Source: Phenylobacterium sp. (lineage in GTDB: Bacteria; Pseudomonadota; Alphaproteobacteria; Caulobacterales; Caulobacteraceae). Taken from it: 64,000 nt of DNA. The translations under genes were made by a program, and so were the position numbers. The stretch is from the NCBI RefSeq assembly GCF_004299445.1, contig NZ_SCTC01000077.1:22799-86798 (forward strand). The letters are read 5' to 3'. Shown piece by piece: positions 35,404 through 44,300 of this stretch. The stretch's first letter is position 1. Every line of letters starts with the position of its first letter. The notes under the pieces were generated by a model. The model did not search any database and was not told the DNA's origin. It saw only the letters and a program-made list of their open reading frames with translations.

Positions 35404-35479
35404 GGCCCCGCCTTACAGGAGTCGCCGTGACAGACGCCAGCCCAGCGCCTAGCGTTTGGGCCAACAAGGTGCGGGGGGA

Positions 35480-36343
35480 ATGACGATGCTCAGCTGGAAG
35501 ATCGGCGACGTGAAGATTACGCGGGTGGTGGAGATGGAGATGCCCATCCCCTACAGCCCCGACACCGTCTTCCTGAAGGAGGCCACGCCGGCCGAGCTGC
35601 GAAAGCTGCCGTGGCTCTACCCGAACTTCGTCAGCGCCGACGACCACCTGCTGCTGTCGATCCACGCCTTGCTGGTCGAGGCGCCGGGCCTGCGCCTGGT
35701 GGTCGACACCTGCATCGGCAACGACAAGCCGCGCGGCATGACCGGCCCGGGCGGCCTGCAGACCAAGTTCCTGGAGGCGTTCGAAGCCGCCGGCTGGACG
35801 CGCGAGAGCGTGGATGCGGTGGTGTGCACGCATCTCCACGTGGACCACGTCGGCTGGAACACCATGCTGGTCGACGGCAAGTGGGTCCCCACCTTCCCGA
35901 ACGCCCGCTACCTCATCGGCCGCACCGAGTTCGAGCACTGGACCGCCGAGGGCGACGACGAGCAGCAGGCGATCCTGTCCGACTCCGTGCAGCCGATCCT
36001 GGACGCAGGCCTGGCCGAGTTCGTGGGCCTGGATCACGTGATCTCGCCCAACGTGCGGCTGACCCCCACCACCGGCCACACGCCCGGCCACGTCAGCGTC
36101 GCCATCGAGTCCAATGGCGAGAAGGCGGTGATCACCGGCGACATGACCCACCATCCCTGCCAGCTCGCCCACCCGCACTGGTCCCCCTCGTTCGACAGCG
36201 ATCCCAAGGCGGCGGCGGCGACGCGGGCCAGGATGTTCGCCGAATGGGCCGACCAGCCGATCCTGGTCATCGGCACCCACTACGCCGCGCCCACGGCCGG
36301 CCATGTGAAGCGCGACGGCGACGCGTTCCGGTTCGACGCTTGA
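35480..36343 (+). CDS. MBL-fold metallo-hydrolase
   Basis: 287 aa. The motif VVCTHLHVDHVGWN carries the HxHxDH cluster, with later ligands in TTGHTPGHVSV and VITGDMTHHPCQ. The N-terminus LSWKIGDVKITRVVEMEM is typical of a subgroup of uncharacterised hydrolases in proteobacterial catabolic clusters. ATG 35480 has GGGGGG immediately upstream. It is the first gene of the plus-strand set with the aminotransferase and amidase. Confidence 0.9.
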   Translation: MTMLSWKIGDVKITRVVEMEMPIPYSPDTVFLKEATPAELRKLPWLYPNFVSADDHLLLSIHALLVEAPGLRLVVDTCIGNDKPRGMTGPGGLQTKFLEAFEAAGWTRESVDAVVCTHLHVDHVGWNTMLVDGKWVPTFPNARYLIGRTEFEHWTAEGDDEQQAILSDSVQPILDAGLAEFVGLDHVISPNVRLTPTTGHTPGHVSVAIESNGEKAVITGDMTHHPCQLAHPHWSPSFDSDPKAAAATRARMFAEWADQPILVIGTHYAAPTAGHVKRDGDAFRFDA

Positions 36344-36398
36344 GGCTTTCCGCGCGCGCTGCGTAAACTCTCCTGAACAACGATAAGGGAGAGGCGCG

Positions 36399-37676
36399 AT
36401 GGACCGGACGAACAGCCGCGACCGGGAGCTGCGCGACCGCGCCGCGGCGGTGATCCCGGGCGGCATGTACGGTCACCAGTCTGTGGGCCTGCTGCCCGAC
36501 GACTATCCGCAGTTCTTCGAACGCGGCGAAGGCGCCCACCTGTGGGACGCCGACGGCAACCGCTACCTCGACTTCATGTGCGCCTACGGGCCCAACCTGT
36601 TCGGCTACGCCCACCCCGAGATCGACGCGGCCTTCGTGCGTCAGCTCGAGAAGGGCGACACCCTGACCGGCCCGACCGCCCTGATGGTGGAACTGGCCGA
36701 GGCGCTGACCGGCATGGTCACGCATGCCGACTGGGCGATCTTCTGCAAGAACGGCTCTGACGCCACGACCATGGCGCTGACCACGGCGCGGGCGCACACC
36801 AGACGCCGGATCGTCGTGCGGGCGAAGGGGGCCTATCACGGCGCCCTGCCCTGGTGCACGCCCCGGCCGGCGGGGGTGATCGACACCGACCGCAGCCACC
36901 AGATCTTCTACGACTACAACGACGTGGCCAGCCTTGAGGCCGCCGTGGCCGAGGCCGGCGACGACCTGGCCGCCGTCTTCGCCGCGCCCTTCAAGCACGA
37001 CGCCTTCATCGACCAGTCCGACCCGACGCCGGAGTACGCCCGGAAGGCCCGCGAGCTCTGCGACCGCACAGGCGCCCTGCTGGTCGTCGACGAGGTCCGC
37101 GCCGGCTTCCGCCTGGACCGCGACTGTTCCTGGAGCCGTCTCGGCGTGCAGCCGGATCTGTCGTCGTGGGGCAAATGCGTCGCCAACGGCCACCCGCTGT
37201 CGATCCTGCTGGGGAACGACAAGGCCCGCGCCGCAGCCGCCTCGATCTATGTGACCGGCTCGTTCTGGTATCAGGCCGCGACCATGGCCGCGGCGCTGGA
37301 GACGCTCCGGCTCATCCGCGAGACCGACTACCTCGAGCGCATCACCGCCCTGGGCCAGCGCCTGCGGGATGGTCTGGCCGAGCGCGCGTCCGCCGCCGGC
37401 TTCGGCCTTCGCCAGACCGGCCCCGGCGTCATGCCGCTGTTCCTGTTCGACGACGACCCCGACCTGCGAAAGGGCTTCTGCTGGTCCTCCGAGATGCTCA
37501 GCCGCGGCGTCTACGTGCACCCCTGGCACAACATGTTCCTCTGCGCGGCCATGACCGAAGCCGACATCGACGGCGCGCTCGACGCCGCCGAGGCCTCGTT
37601 CGGCGCCCTCAAGCGCCAGGTCCGCGACCTGACCCCCGTCGAGAAGCTCGCCTTCCTCTCCGCCGGAGCCCGCTGA
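36399..37676 (+). CDS. Class III aminotransferase (glutamate-1-semialdehyde aminomutase-like)
   Basis: 425 aa, PLP-dependent fold type I. Seen are the N-terminal IPGGMYGHQS, the PLP phosphate site FCKNGSDATTMALTTAR, the metal-like VVDEVRAGFRL (Asp stacking on PLP) and the PLP lysine in LSSWGKCVANGHPLS. It resembles HemL but has a divergent N-terminus, and its neighbours (MBL hydrolase, amidase) suggest an omega-amino-acid transaminase role in catabolism. The stop overlaps the amidase ATG. Confidence 0.88.
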   Translation: MDRTNSRDRELRDRAAAVIPGGMYGHQSVGLLPDDYPQFFERGEGAHLWDADGNRYLDFMCAYGPNLFGYAHPEIDAAFVRQLEKGDTLTGPTALMVELAEALTGMVTHADWAIFCKNGSDATTMALTTARAHTRRRIVVRAKGAYHGALPWCTPRPAGVIDTDRSHQIFYDYNDVASLEAAVAEAGDDLAAVFAAPFKHDAFIDQSDPTPEYARKARELCDRTGALLVVDEVRAGFRLDRDCSWSRLGVQPDLSSWGKCVANGHPLSILLGNDKARAAAASIYVTGSFWYQAATMAAALETLRLIRETDYLERITALGQRLRDGLAERASAAGFGLRQTGPGVMPLFLFDDDPDLRKGFCWSSEMLSRGVYVHPWHNMFLCAAMTEADIDGALDAAEASFGALKRQVRDLTPVEKLAFLSAGAR

Positions 37677-39106
37677 TGCCCAAGATGACCACCTTCTCCG
37701 AGTACGACGGCCTGGGCCTGGCCGAACTGGTCGCCAAGAAGGCGGTGACACCGGGCGAGCTGGTCGAAGCGGCGATCGACCGGATCGAGGACCACAACCC
37801 CACCCTGAACGCCGTGGTCTACAAAGGCTTCGACGACGCGCGCCGCCAGGCCACCGAGCCGCTGCCGGACGGGCCGTTCAAGGGCGTGCCGTTCCTGATC
37901 AAGGACCTGGGCATCTCGGTCGCCGGCTGGCCCCGCACCCACGGCAGCCGGTTCGGCAACCTGGTCGATTCCGCCGACAGCGGCCTGATGGCCCGCTATC
38001 GCAGCTCGGGCATCATCGCGCTGGGCAAGACCAACACACCCGAATACGGCATCACCGGCACCACCGAGGGCGCGCGCCTGGGCCCCTGCCGCAACCCGTG
38101 GAATCCCAACCACATCGCCGGCGGCTCGTCGGGCGGGTCGGCCTCGGCGGTGGCGGCGGGCATGGTCCCGCTGGCGCACGCCTCGGACGGCCTGGGCTCG
38201 ATCCGCATCCCCGCCGCCTGCTGCGGGCTGGTAGGCCTGAAGGTCACCCGCGACCGCAATCCCAACCTGCCCGACGGCTACGACTACGCCATGGGCAACG
38301 TGGTGGACCACGTCGTCAGCCGGACGGTCCGGGACTCCGCCGCCATGCTGGACGTGACCGGCGTGCCCGAGCCGGGCGCGCCCTACCCCGCCCCGCCCAA
38401 GGACCGGCCCTATCTGGAAGAAGTGAGCCGCAGTCCGGGCAAGCTGCGCATCGCATGGTCCAGCGAGACGCCCTCGGGCCGGCCCATCGACGCCGAGATC
38501 CAGGCGGCGCTGGAGCGAACCGTCACGCTGCTGAAGGGCCTGGGCCACGAGGTGTTCGAGCGCGGCCTGGGCGTCGACTACCGCGCCCTCTACGCCTCGC
38601 GCGGCGCCGCGGCCGCCGCCAACTTCGCCGCCGGCATGGCGCGGCTTATCGAGGAGGTCGGCCGTGAGCCCGAGCCGGACGAGCTGGAGCCCCTGACCTG
38701 GGCCTCGCTGAAGGCCGGCCGCCGCCAGACCGGCGCCGACGTCATGCGTTCGCTGCAGGAGACGCGGATGCTCAACTACAAGACGCTCGCGGCCTTCGAG
38801 GACATCGACGTCTACCTGTCGCCGGTCATGGGCACGACCGTTCCCGAGATCGGCCACATCGACCCGGTGAATCTGGAGCCCAAGGAGGTGAACCGCCGCC
38901 AGGGCCGCGTCTTCCCCTTCACCCCGCCGTTCAATTTCTCGGGCCAGCCCTCGATGAGCCTGCCGCTGGAGATGTCCGAGAACGGCCTGCCCATCGGCAT
39001 GATGTTCACCGCCAAGTTCGCCGACGAAGCCACGCTGTTCCGCCTGGCCGGCCAGCTGGAGAAGGAAGCCCCCTGGGCGGGCCGCCGCCCGCGGGTCTGG
39101 GGCTGA
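37676..39106 (+). CDS. Amidase (amidase signature family)
   Basis: 476 aa. The Ser-Ser-Lys triad can be placed: Lys in FLIKDLGISVAG, Ser in the signature HIAGGSSGGSASAVAAG, and the second Ser in DGLGSIRIPAACCGLVGLK. Length is normal for the family. It hydrolyses carboxamides, and acting next to an aminotransferase it could feed an amino acid to it. ATG overlaps the previous stop (TGATG), and the TGA overlaps the next ATG. Confidence 0.95.
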   Translation: MPKMTTFSEYDGLGLAELVAKKAVTPGELVEAAIDRIEDHNPTLNAVVYKGFDDARRQATEPLPDGPFKGVPFLIKDLGISVAGWPRTHGSRFGNLVDSADSGLMARYRSSGIIALGKTNTPEYGITGTTEGARLGPCRNPWNPNHIAGGSSGGSASAVAAGMVPLAHASDGLGSIRIPAACCGLVGLKVTRDRNPNLPDGYDYAMGNVVDHVVSRTVRDSAAMLDVTGVPEPGAPYPAPPKDRPYLEEVSRSPGKLRIAWSSETPSGRPIDAEIQAALERTVTLLKGLGHEVFERGLGVDYRALYASRGAAAAANFAAGMARLIEEVGREPEPDELEPLTWASLKAGRRQTGADVMRSLQETRMLNYKTLAAFEDIDVYLSPVMGTTVPEIGHIDPVNLEPKEVNRRQGRVFPFTPPFNFSGQPSMSLPLEMSENGLPIGMMFTAKFADEATLFRLAGQLEKEAPWAGRRPRVWG

Positions 39107-39486
39107 TGGGGTTCTGGACGCGACGCAACTGGATGACGCTGGCCGCCATCGGCGGCTTCGTGGCCGTGGCCGTGGGCGCCTTTGCGGCCCATGGCGTGAA
39201 GGATCCCAAGGCGGCGGAATGGCTGCGGACCGGGTCCACCTACGGATTCATGCACACCATGGCGACGTTCGCCTGCGCCACCTTCATGAACATCGGCGCG
39301 CGCCGCGCCCGGCTGGCCCCGGCGTTCTTCCTGTCGGGCGTGGTGCTGTTCTCGGGCTCGCTCTACGCCATGGCCGCCGGCGCGCCGCGGTGGCTTGGGA
39401 TGGTGACGCCGTTGGGCGGCCTGATGTTCCTGACCGGCTGGGCCATCCTGGCCTGGGCCGCCCGCGGGGTCGATCCGCAGACCTGA
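39106..39486 (+). CDS. DUF423 family inner-membrane protein
   Basis: 126 aa with four hydrophobic segments. The N-terminal WMTLAAIGGFVAVAVGAFAAHGVKD and the GVVLFSGSLYAMAAG segment match the DUF423/YgdD family. The function is unknown. It is coupled to the amidase by overlapping stop and start codons and ends right at the convergent Bcr/CflA gene. Confidence 0.9.
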   Translation: MGFWTRRNWMTLAAIGGFVAVAVGAFAAHGVKDPKAAEWLRTGSTYGFMHTMATFACATFMNIGARRARLAPAFFLSGVVLFSGSLYAMAAGAPRWLGMVTPLGGLMFLTGWAILAWAARGVDPQT

Positions 39487-40722
39487 TCAGCCGCGCCGCA
39501 GGGCCAGCGCCCGCAGGCTCACCGCCGAGCCCACCAGTGCGATCAGCATCACCACCGCCATCGTCCGCGGCGTGCCGTCGTGGAACAGCGCCGCCAGGCT
39601 GGCCGCCGCGGCCCCCGTGGCGAACGACAGCGTGCCCATCAGCGCCGAGATCGCGCCCGCCCGCGTCGGGTCGACGTTGAGCGCGCCGGCCATGGTGTTG
39701 CCCTGCATGAAGCCATAGCTGGACAGCAGCAGGAACAGCAGCGGCAGCACGGTCCACTGCCCGCCGATCCCGGTCGCCGCCGCGAGGGCCAGGCCCAGGC
39801 CGAAGATCGAGGCGACGAGGCTGGCGCGCAGCAGCACCTGGTCGGGCGTGGCGTAGCGCAGCACCATCCGGTTCACCTGCCCCGCGCCGATCACGCCCAG
39901 GGCGTTCAGGCCGAAGATCCACGGATAGACCGCCGACGAGTAGCCGTACGTTCCCATGATCAGGCCGGGCGACGCGGAGATGTAGGTGAACAGCGTCGCC
40001 CCGTTCAGCGCGCCGCACAGCGCATAGCCGATCAGCCGCCGGTTCTTCAGCACCGCCGCATACGACTGGAACGGATTCTCCTGGGACGCCTGCAGGGCCG
40101 TGGCCTCCGACCGCGTCTCCTTGAGCCGGACAAGCGCCGCGATGCAGATCGCCACCCCGAAGGCGGTCATGAACCAGAAGTTCCACTGCCAGCCGCCAAG
40201 CGCCAGCAGCGCGCTGCCCAGGATCGGCGCCAGGATGGGCGCCAGGCCCATGATCAGCATCATCAGGCTGAGCATTCGGGCCGTCTCGGTGTGGTCGAAC
40301 CGGTCGCGGATCACCGCGCGCGACACCACCCCGCCGGCGCACGCGCCCAGCGCCTGAAGAAAGCGTGCGGCCAGCATCAGCTCGATCGAGGTCGCCAGGG
40401 CGCACGCGATAGACCCTGCGATGAAGATCAGCGCGCCCAGGATCAGCGGAACCCGACGCCCGATCCGGTCCGACCAGGGGCCGTAGATAGGCTGCCCCAC
40501 CGCCATGCCCGCCAGGAACGCGGCCACCGTGGTCTGCGCCTGCGCCGGATCCGCCTTCAGCCCGGCGGCGATGGCCGGCAGGCTGGGGAGGTACATGTCG
40601 ATGGCCAGCGGGCCCATGCCCGTCAGCGCGCCCAGCAGGATCACCAGGCCCCAGGGGGTCGCGACCGGCGCGGGGGCGGGCGATCCCGGGTCGGGCGCCG
40701 AAGCAGGATTGGCGGACGTCAC
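39487..40722 (-). CDS. Bcr/CflA family multidrug efflux MFS transporter
   Basis: 411 aa with 12 membrane helices. The conserved first-helix motif TGMGPLAIDMYLPSLPAIAAGL is the Bcr/CflA hallmark, followed by GQPIYGPWSDRIGRRVPLI (MFS loop motif). It exports drugs such as bicyclomycin in related bacteria. A Pro/Ala-rich N-terminal tail precedes the first helix. It is divergent from the epoxide-hydrolase-like gene with 52 bases between starts. Confidence 0.92.
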   Translation of the reverse strand: MTSANPASAPDPGSPAPAPVATPWGLVILLGALTGMGPLAIDMYLPSLPAIAAGLKADPAQAQTTVAAFLAGMAVGQPIYGPWSDRIGRRVPLILGALIFIAGSIACALATSIELMLAARFLQALGACAGGVVSRAVIRDRFDHTETARMLSLMMLIMGLAPILAPILGSALLALGGWQWNFWFMTAFGVAICIAALVRLKETRSEATALQASQENPFQSYAAVLKNRRLIGYALCGALNGATLFTYISASPGLIMGTYGYSSAVYPWIFGLNALGVIGAGQVNRMVLRYATPDQVLLRASLVASIFGLGLALAAATGIGGQWTVLPLLFLLLSSYGFMQGNTMAGALNVDPTRAGAISALMGTLSFATGAAAASLAALFHDGTPRTMAVVMLIALVGSAVSLRALALRRG

Positions 40723-40774
40723 GGCGCCTGCCCTACTGGTTCACGCGACAGGCAACAACCCAAGGGAGTCGGAA

Positions 40775-41758
40775 ATGTCGGCGCTGGAGACCATGATGCC
40801 GCCGGTGCGGCGCGCCGCGGTGAACGGCGTCGAGATCGCCTGGTACGAAGCCGGCCCCCGGACGGGCGTGCCCGTCGTCCTCTGCCACGGCTTTCCCGAG
40901 CTGGCGTTCTCCTGGCGCCACCAGATCAAGGCCCTGGCCGACGCCGGCCGCTGGGTGATCGCCCCCGACCAGCGCGGCTACGGCGCCTCGGGAAAGCCCG
41001 CCAACGTCACCGACTACGACATCGACCACCTGACCGGCGACATGGCCGCCCTGCTCGACCACCTGGGCGTCGAGAAGGCGATCTTCTGCGGCCACGACTG
41101 GGGCGGCATCGTGGTGTGGCAGATGCCGCTGATCCACCCCAGCCGGGTGGCGGGCGTCATCGGCCTGAACACGCCCTTCATGCCGCGCGCCCCGGCCGAC
41201 CCCATCGCCATCATGCGCGCCCGCTTCGGCCCCGACATGTACATCGTCTGGTTCCAGAACCCGGACGAGCCCGAGGCTGTGCTGGGCGCCGACACCCACA
41301 AGACGATGTCGTTCTTCATGCGCCGCCCGGCCGCCCTGCAGGCGGCGGCCCAGCCCAGCGCGTCCGGCTCCACCTTCGCGTTCAAGGACCTGCTGCAGCA
41401 GTGGACCGGCGACGTCGATCCGCGCGAGCCCCTGCTGACGCCCGACGAACTGGCCGTCTTCGCCGACGCCTTCCGCGACGGCGGCTTCTTCGGCCCGGTC
41501 AGCTGGTACCGCAACTTCACCCGCAACTGGGAACGCGCCGAGACCCTGCCCACGCGGATCGACGGTATCCCCTGCCTGATGATCACCGCCGAACTCGACG
41601 CCGTGCTGCCGCCGTCGGCCGCCGAGCACATGCCGGCGTTCATCGGCGATCTCGAAACGACGCTGGTGCGCGGTTCCGGCCACTGGACACAGCAGGAGAA
41701 ACCGGACGAAGTGAACCAACTGATCCTGGACTGGTTGGACAGGCGGTTCCCGAAGTAG
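40775..41758 (+). CDS. Alpha/beta hydrolase, epoxide hydrolase-like
   Basis: 327 aa. Oxyanion motif LCHGFPELAFSWRHQI, nucleophile elbow FCGHDWGGIVVWQM (Asp nucleophile, as in epoxide hydrolases and dehalogenases) and catalytic His in GSGHWTQQEKPDEV. Asp rather than Ser in the elbow argues for epoxide hydrolase or haloalkane dehalogenase-type chemistry. ATG 40775 has AAGGGAG upstream. The next gene starts nine bases later. Confidence 0.92.
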   Translation: MSALETMMPPVRRAAVNGVEIAWYEAGPRTGVPVVLCHGFPELAFSWRHQIKALADAGRWVIAPDQRGYGASGKPANVTDYDIDHLTGDMAALLDHLGVEKAIFCGHDWGGIVVWQMPLIHPSRVAGVIGLNTPFMPRAPADPIAIMRARFGPDMYIVWFQNPDEPEAVLGADTHKTMSFFMRRPAALQAAAQPSASGSTFAFKDLLQQWTGDVDPREPLLTPDELAVFADAFRDGGFFGPVSWYRNFTRNWERAETLPTRIDGIPCLMITAELDAVLPPSAAEHMPAFIGDLETTLVRGSGHWTQQEKPDEVNQLILDWLDRRFPK

Positions 41759-41767
41759 AAGGCCCGT

Positions 41768-42760
41768 ATGGACCGATCCCTCGCCGCGCCTGCTATTTCC
41801 GCTTCGCAGCACCGCCGGGGGCTGTTCCCCGACAACGAGCCGTTCGCGAGCGGCTGGCTGGCGACCGGCGGACCGCACGAGATCTTCTACGAAGAGTGCG
41901 GCAATCCGAACGGCAAGCCGTGCGTGATCCTGCATGGCGGCCCGGGCGGCGCGATCAATCCCACCATGCGGCGGTTCTACGATCCGTCGAAGTGGCGGAT
42001 GGCGCTGTTCGACCAGCGCGGCTGCGGGCGCTCGCGCCCCAACGCCAGCCTGGACGACAACACCACCTGGTCCCTGATCGACGACATCGAGCGGCTGCGC
42101 GTCCACCTGGGCGTGGAGAAGTGGAGCGTGTTCGGCGGCTCGTGGGGCTCGACGCTGGCGCTGGCCTACGCGATCAAGCACCCCGAGCGGGTCGAAAGCC
42201 TGGTGCTGCGCGGCATCTTCCTGCTGACCCCGCGCGAGCTGCACTGGTTCTACCAGGACGGCGCCTCGATGCTGTTCCCGGACGCCTGGGCCCGCTTCGT
42301 CGCCCCGATCCCCGAGGCCGAGCGCGGCGACATGATCGGCGCCTACCACAAGCGGCTCACCCACCCCGACCGCCAGGTGCAGGCCGAGGCCGCCGCCGCC
42401 TGGAGCCAGTGGGAAGGCGACACGATCTCGATCCGCGGCCCCGAAGCGCGGCCGTCGAAGTTCAACGAGATCGACTTCGCCATCGCCTTCGCCCGCATCG
42501 AGTGTCACTTCTTCGCCAACGGCGGCTTCTTCGAGAGCGAGAACTGGCTGCTCGAGAACGCCCACGTGCTGAAGGACATCCCCGGCTGGATCGTCCAGGG
42601 CCGGTTTGACGTGGTCACGCCGATGGAGAGCGCCTGGAAGCTCAAGACCGCCTGGCCCGGCGCCCGGTTCGAGGTCGTCTGGGACGCCGGCCACGCCTCG
42701 ACCGAGCCCGGCATCGTCGACGGCCTGGTCCGGGCGACCGACCAGGCCCTGAAGCTCTAG
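41768..42760 (+). CDS. pip: Proline iminopeptidase
   Basis: 330 aa, alpha/beta hydrolase of peptidase family S33. Motifs are ILHGGPGGAINPTMRRFYDP, FDQRGCGRSRP, nucleophile FGGSWGSTLALAYA, and a C-terminal Asp/His region (GRFDVVTPM...DAGHASTEP). It releases N-terminal proline from peptides in the cytoplasm. Length and motifs fit the family closely. Confidence 0.95.
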   Translation: MDRSLAAPAISASQHRRGLFPDNEPFASGWLATGGPHEIFYEECGNPNGKPCVILHGGPGGAINPTMRRFYDPSKWRMALFDQRGCGRSRPNASLDDNTTWSLIDDIERLRVHLGVEKWSVFGGSWGSTLALAYAIKHPERVESLVLRGIFLLTPRELHWFYQDGASMLFPDAWARFVAPIPEAERGDMIGAYHKRLTHPDRQVQAEAAAAWSQWEGDTISIRGPEARPSKFNEIDFAIAFARIECHFFANGGFFESENWLLENAHVLKDIPGWIVQGRFDVVTPMESAWKLKTAWPGARFEVVWDAGHASTEPGIVDGLVRATDQALKL

Positions 42761-42765
42761 TCCAG

Positions 42766-43149
42766 ATGAGCCGCGCCGACCTCGTCCGCGCCTACCTCAA
42801 GGCCATCGAGGACCGCGGCGACTCGCTCGCCTTCTTCGCCGATGACGCGGTCCAGGAGGAGTTCCCCAACGCCCTGGTCCCCACGGGCGCGCGCCGCACC
42901 CTCGCCGACCTGCGCGCGGCCAGCGCGCGCGGCCAGGGCGTCCTGACCTCCGAGACCTACGAGATCGTCAATCTCGTCGAGGCCGGCGACCTGGTGGCCT
43001 GCGAGGTGCTGTGGCGCGGCGTCCTGGCCGTCCCGATCCGCAGCCTCAAGCCCGGCGATGTCATGAAGGCCCGCTTCGCCGTCTTCTTCGAGTTCGCCGG
43101 CGACAAGATCCGCCGCCAGCGCAACTACGACTGCTTCGAACCGTTCTAG
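42766..43149 (+). CDS. NTF2-like (SnoaL-type) protein
   Basis: 127 aa. Helical N-terminus LVRAYLKAIEDRGDSLAFFADDAVQEEFPN followed by beta-rich sequence is the NTF2/SnoaL fold used by isomerases, cyclases and ketosteroid-binding proteins. No catalytic residues can be named. It follows pip by five bases and its stop overlaps the convergent rodA stop. Confidence 0.8.
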   Translation: MSRADLVRAYLKAIEDRGDSLAFFADDAVQEEFPNALVPTGARRTLADLRAASARGQGVLTSETYEIVNLVEAGDLVACEVLWRGVLAVPIRSLKPGDVMKARFAVFFEFAGDKIRRQRNYDCFEPF

Positions 43150-44300
43150 ACGAACGACCCCTTGCCGCTGGTCACCTCGGCGTAGCGATGGACCCGGACC
43201 GACTGGACCAGGCCGAAGCCGATCATCACCGTCAGCATGACCGTGCCGCCGTAGCTGAGCATCGGCATCGGCACGCCGACCACCGGGGCCAGGCCCATAA
43301 CCATCGCCCCGTTGATCAGCACGTACAGCGTGAAGGTGGCCGTCACGCCCGCCGCGGCCAGCCGGCCGAAGTGGCTGTGGCTCAGGTACGAGGTGCGCAG
43401 CGCCATGAAGATCGCCGCTGCGTAGAGGATCAGGATCGAGATGCAGCCCACGAAGCCGAACTCCTCGGCCAGGGTGGCGAAGATGAAGTCGGTCTGCTTC
43501 TCGGGCAGGAAGTTGAGCTGGCTCTGCGAGCCCAGGCCGTACCCCTTGCCCAGCAGGCCGCCCGAGCCCAGGGCGATCATCGACTGCAGGATGTGATAGC
43601 CCGAGCCCGACGGGTCGCTTTCGGGATCCAGGAAGGTCAGCACCCGCTGGCGCTGGTAGTCGTGCATCACGAACAGCACGAAGGGCGGCACAATGGCCAG
43701 GAAGGCCGCCACGCCGGCCCCGATGATCTTCCACGACAATCCGGCCATGACCACGATCGCCACGCCGGTCAGCAGGATCAGCATGGCGGTGCCCAGGTCG
43801 GGCTGGTGGGCCACCAGCCCCACGGGCACGGCGATCATCAACGCGGGGATCAGGAGCCACCACGACAGCCGCGCCCGCTCGGCCGACACGCCATGGTACA
43901 GGCGCGCCAGGGCCAGCACGATGCCCAGCTTCATCACCTCCGAAGGCTGGAAGCTGAAGCTGCCGATGGACAGCCATCGCTGCGCGCCCAGGCGCACGTC
44001 TCCCACGGCCTCCACCGCGATGAGCAGCAGGACGCCTATGCCGTAGATCGGATAGGCCAGCGCGAACCAGACCCGGATGTCGATCATGGCCAAAGCCAGC
44101 ATCAGCACCAGGCAGAACGTGAAGCGCCCCACATGCTGGGCGGCCCAGGGATCCCAGGACGATCCGGCGATCGAGAAGAGCATCAGCGCGCCGGCGCCCG
44201 CGATCAGGCAAAGCACCAGGACGAAGAGCCAGTCGACCTCGGAGAACTTTACGACCAGCCGATCGCGCTCGCCGGGACGGGTCAGGGCCGAAACGGTCAT
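43146..44300 (-). CDS. rodA: Rod shape-determining peptidoglycan polymerase RodA
   Basis: 384 aa SEDS family protein with about ten membrane helices. Seen are GAQRWLSIGSFSFQPSEVMKLG, the HQPDLGTAMLIL segment with the catalytic Asp, and the C-terminal GVPMPMLSYGGTVMLTVM. It polymerises lateral-wall peptidoglycan with PBP2. It overlaps mrdA (ATGA) and ends the mreBCD-mrdA-rodA operon. Confidence 0.97.
   Translation of the reverse strand: MTVSALTRPGERDRLVVKFSEVDWLFVLVLCLIAGAGALMLFSIAGSSWDPWAAQHVGRFTFCLVLMLALAMIDIRVWFALAYPIYGIGVLLLIAVEAVGDVRLGAQRWLSIGSFSFQPSEVMKLGIVLALARLYHGVSAERARLSWWLLIPALMIAVPVGLVAHQPDLGTAMLILLTGVAIVVMAGLSWKIIGAGVAAFLAIVPPFVLFVMHDYQRQRVLTFLDPESDPSGSGYHILQSMIALGSGGLLGKGYGLGSQSQLNFLPEKQTDFIFATLAEEFGFVGCISILILYAAAIFMALRTSYLSHSHFGRLAAAGVTATFTLYVLINGAMVMGLAPVVGVPMPMLSYGGTVMLTVMIGFGLVQSVRVHRYAEVTSGKGSFV

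Noticed and set aside
34226..36466. Long N-terminal extension of the lactonase-like frame
   Set aside because: It runs antisense through the MFS, MBL and start of the aminotransferase; the internal ATG 34225 has an excellent ribosome site and starts the conserved domain.
39580..42609. Plus-strand open frame of about 1000 codons
   Set aside because: Antisense to Bcr/CflA and out of frame with the hydrolase and pip genes, which have complete catalytic motifs.
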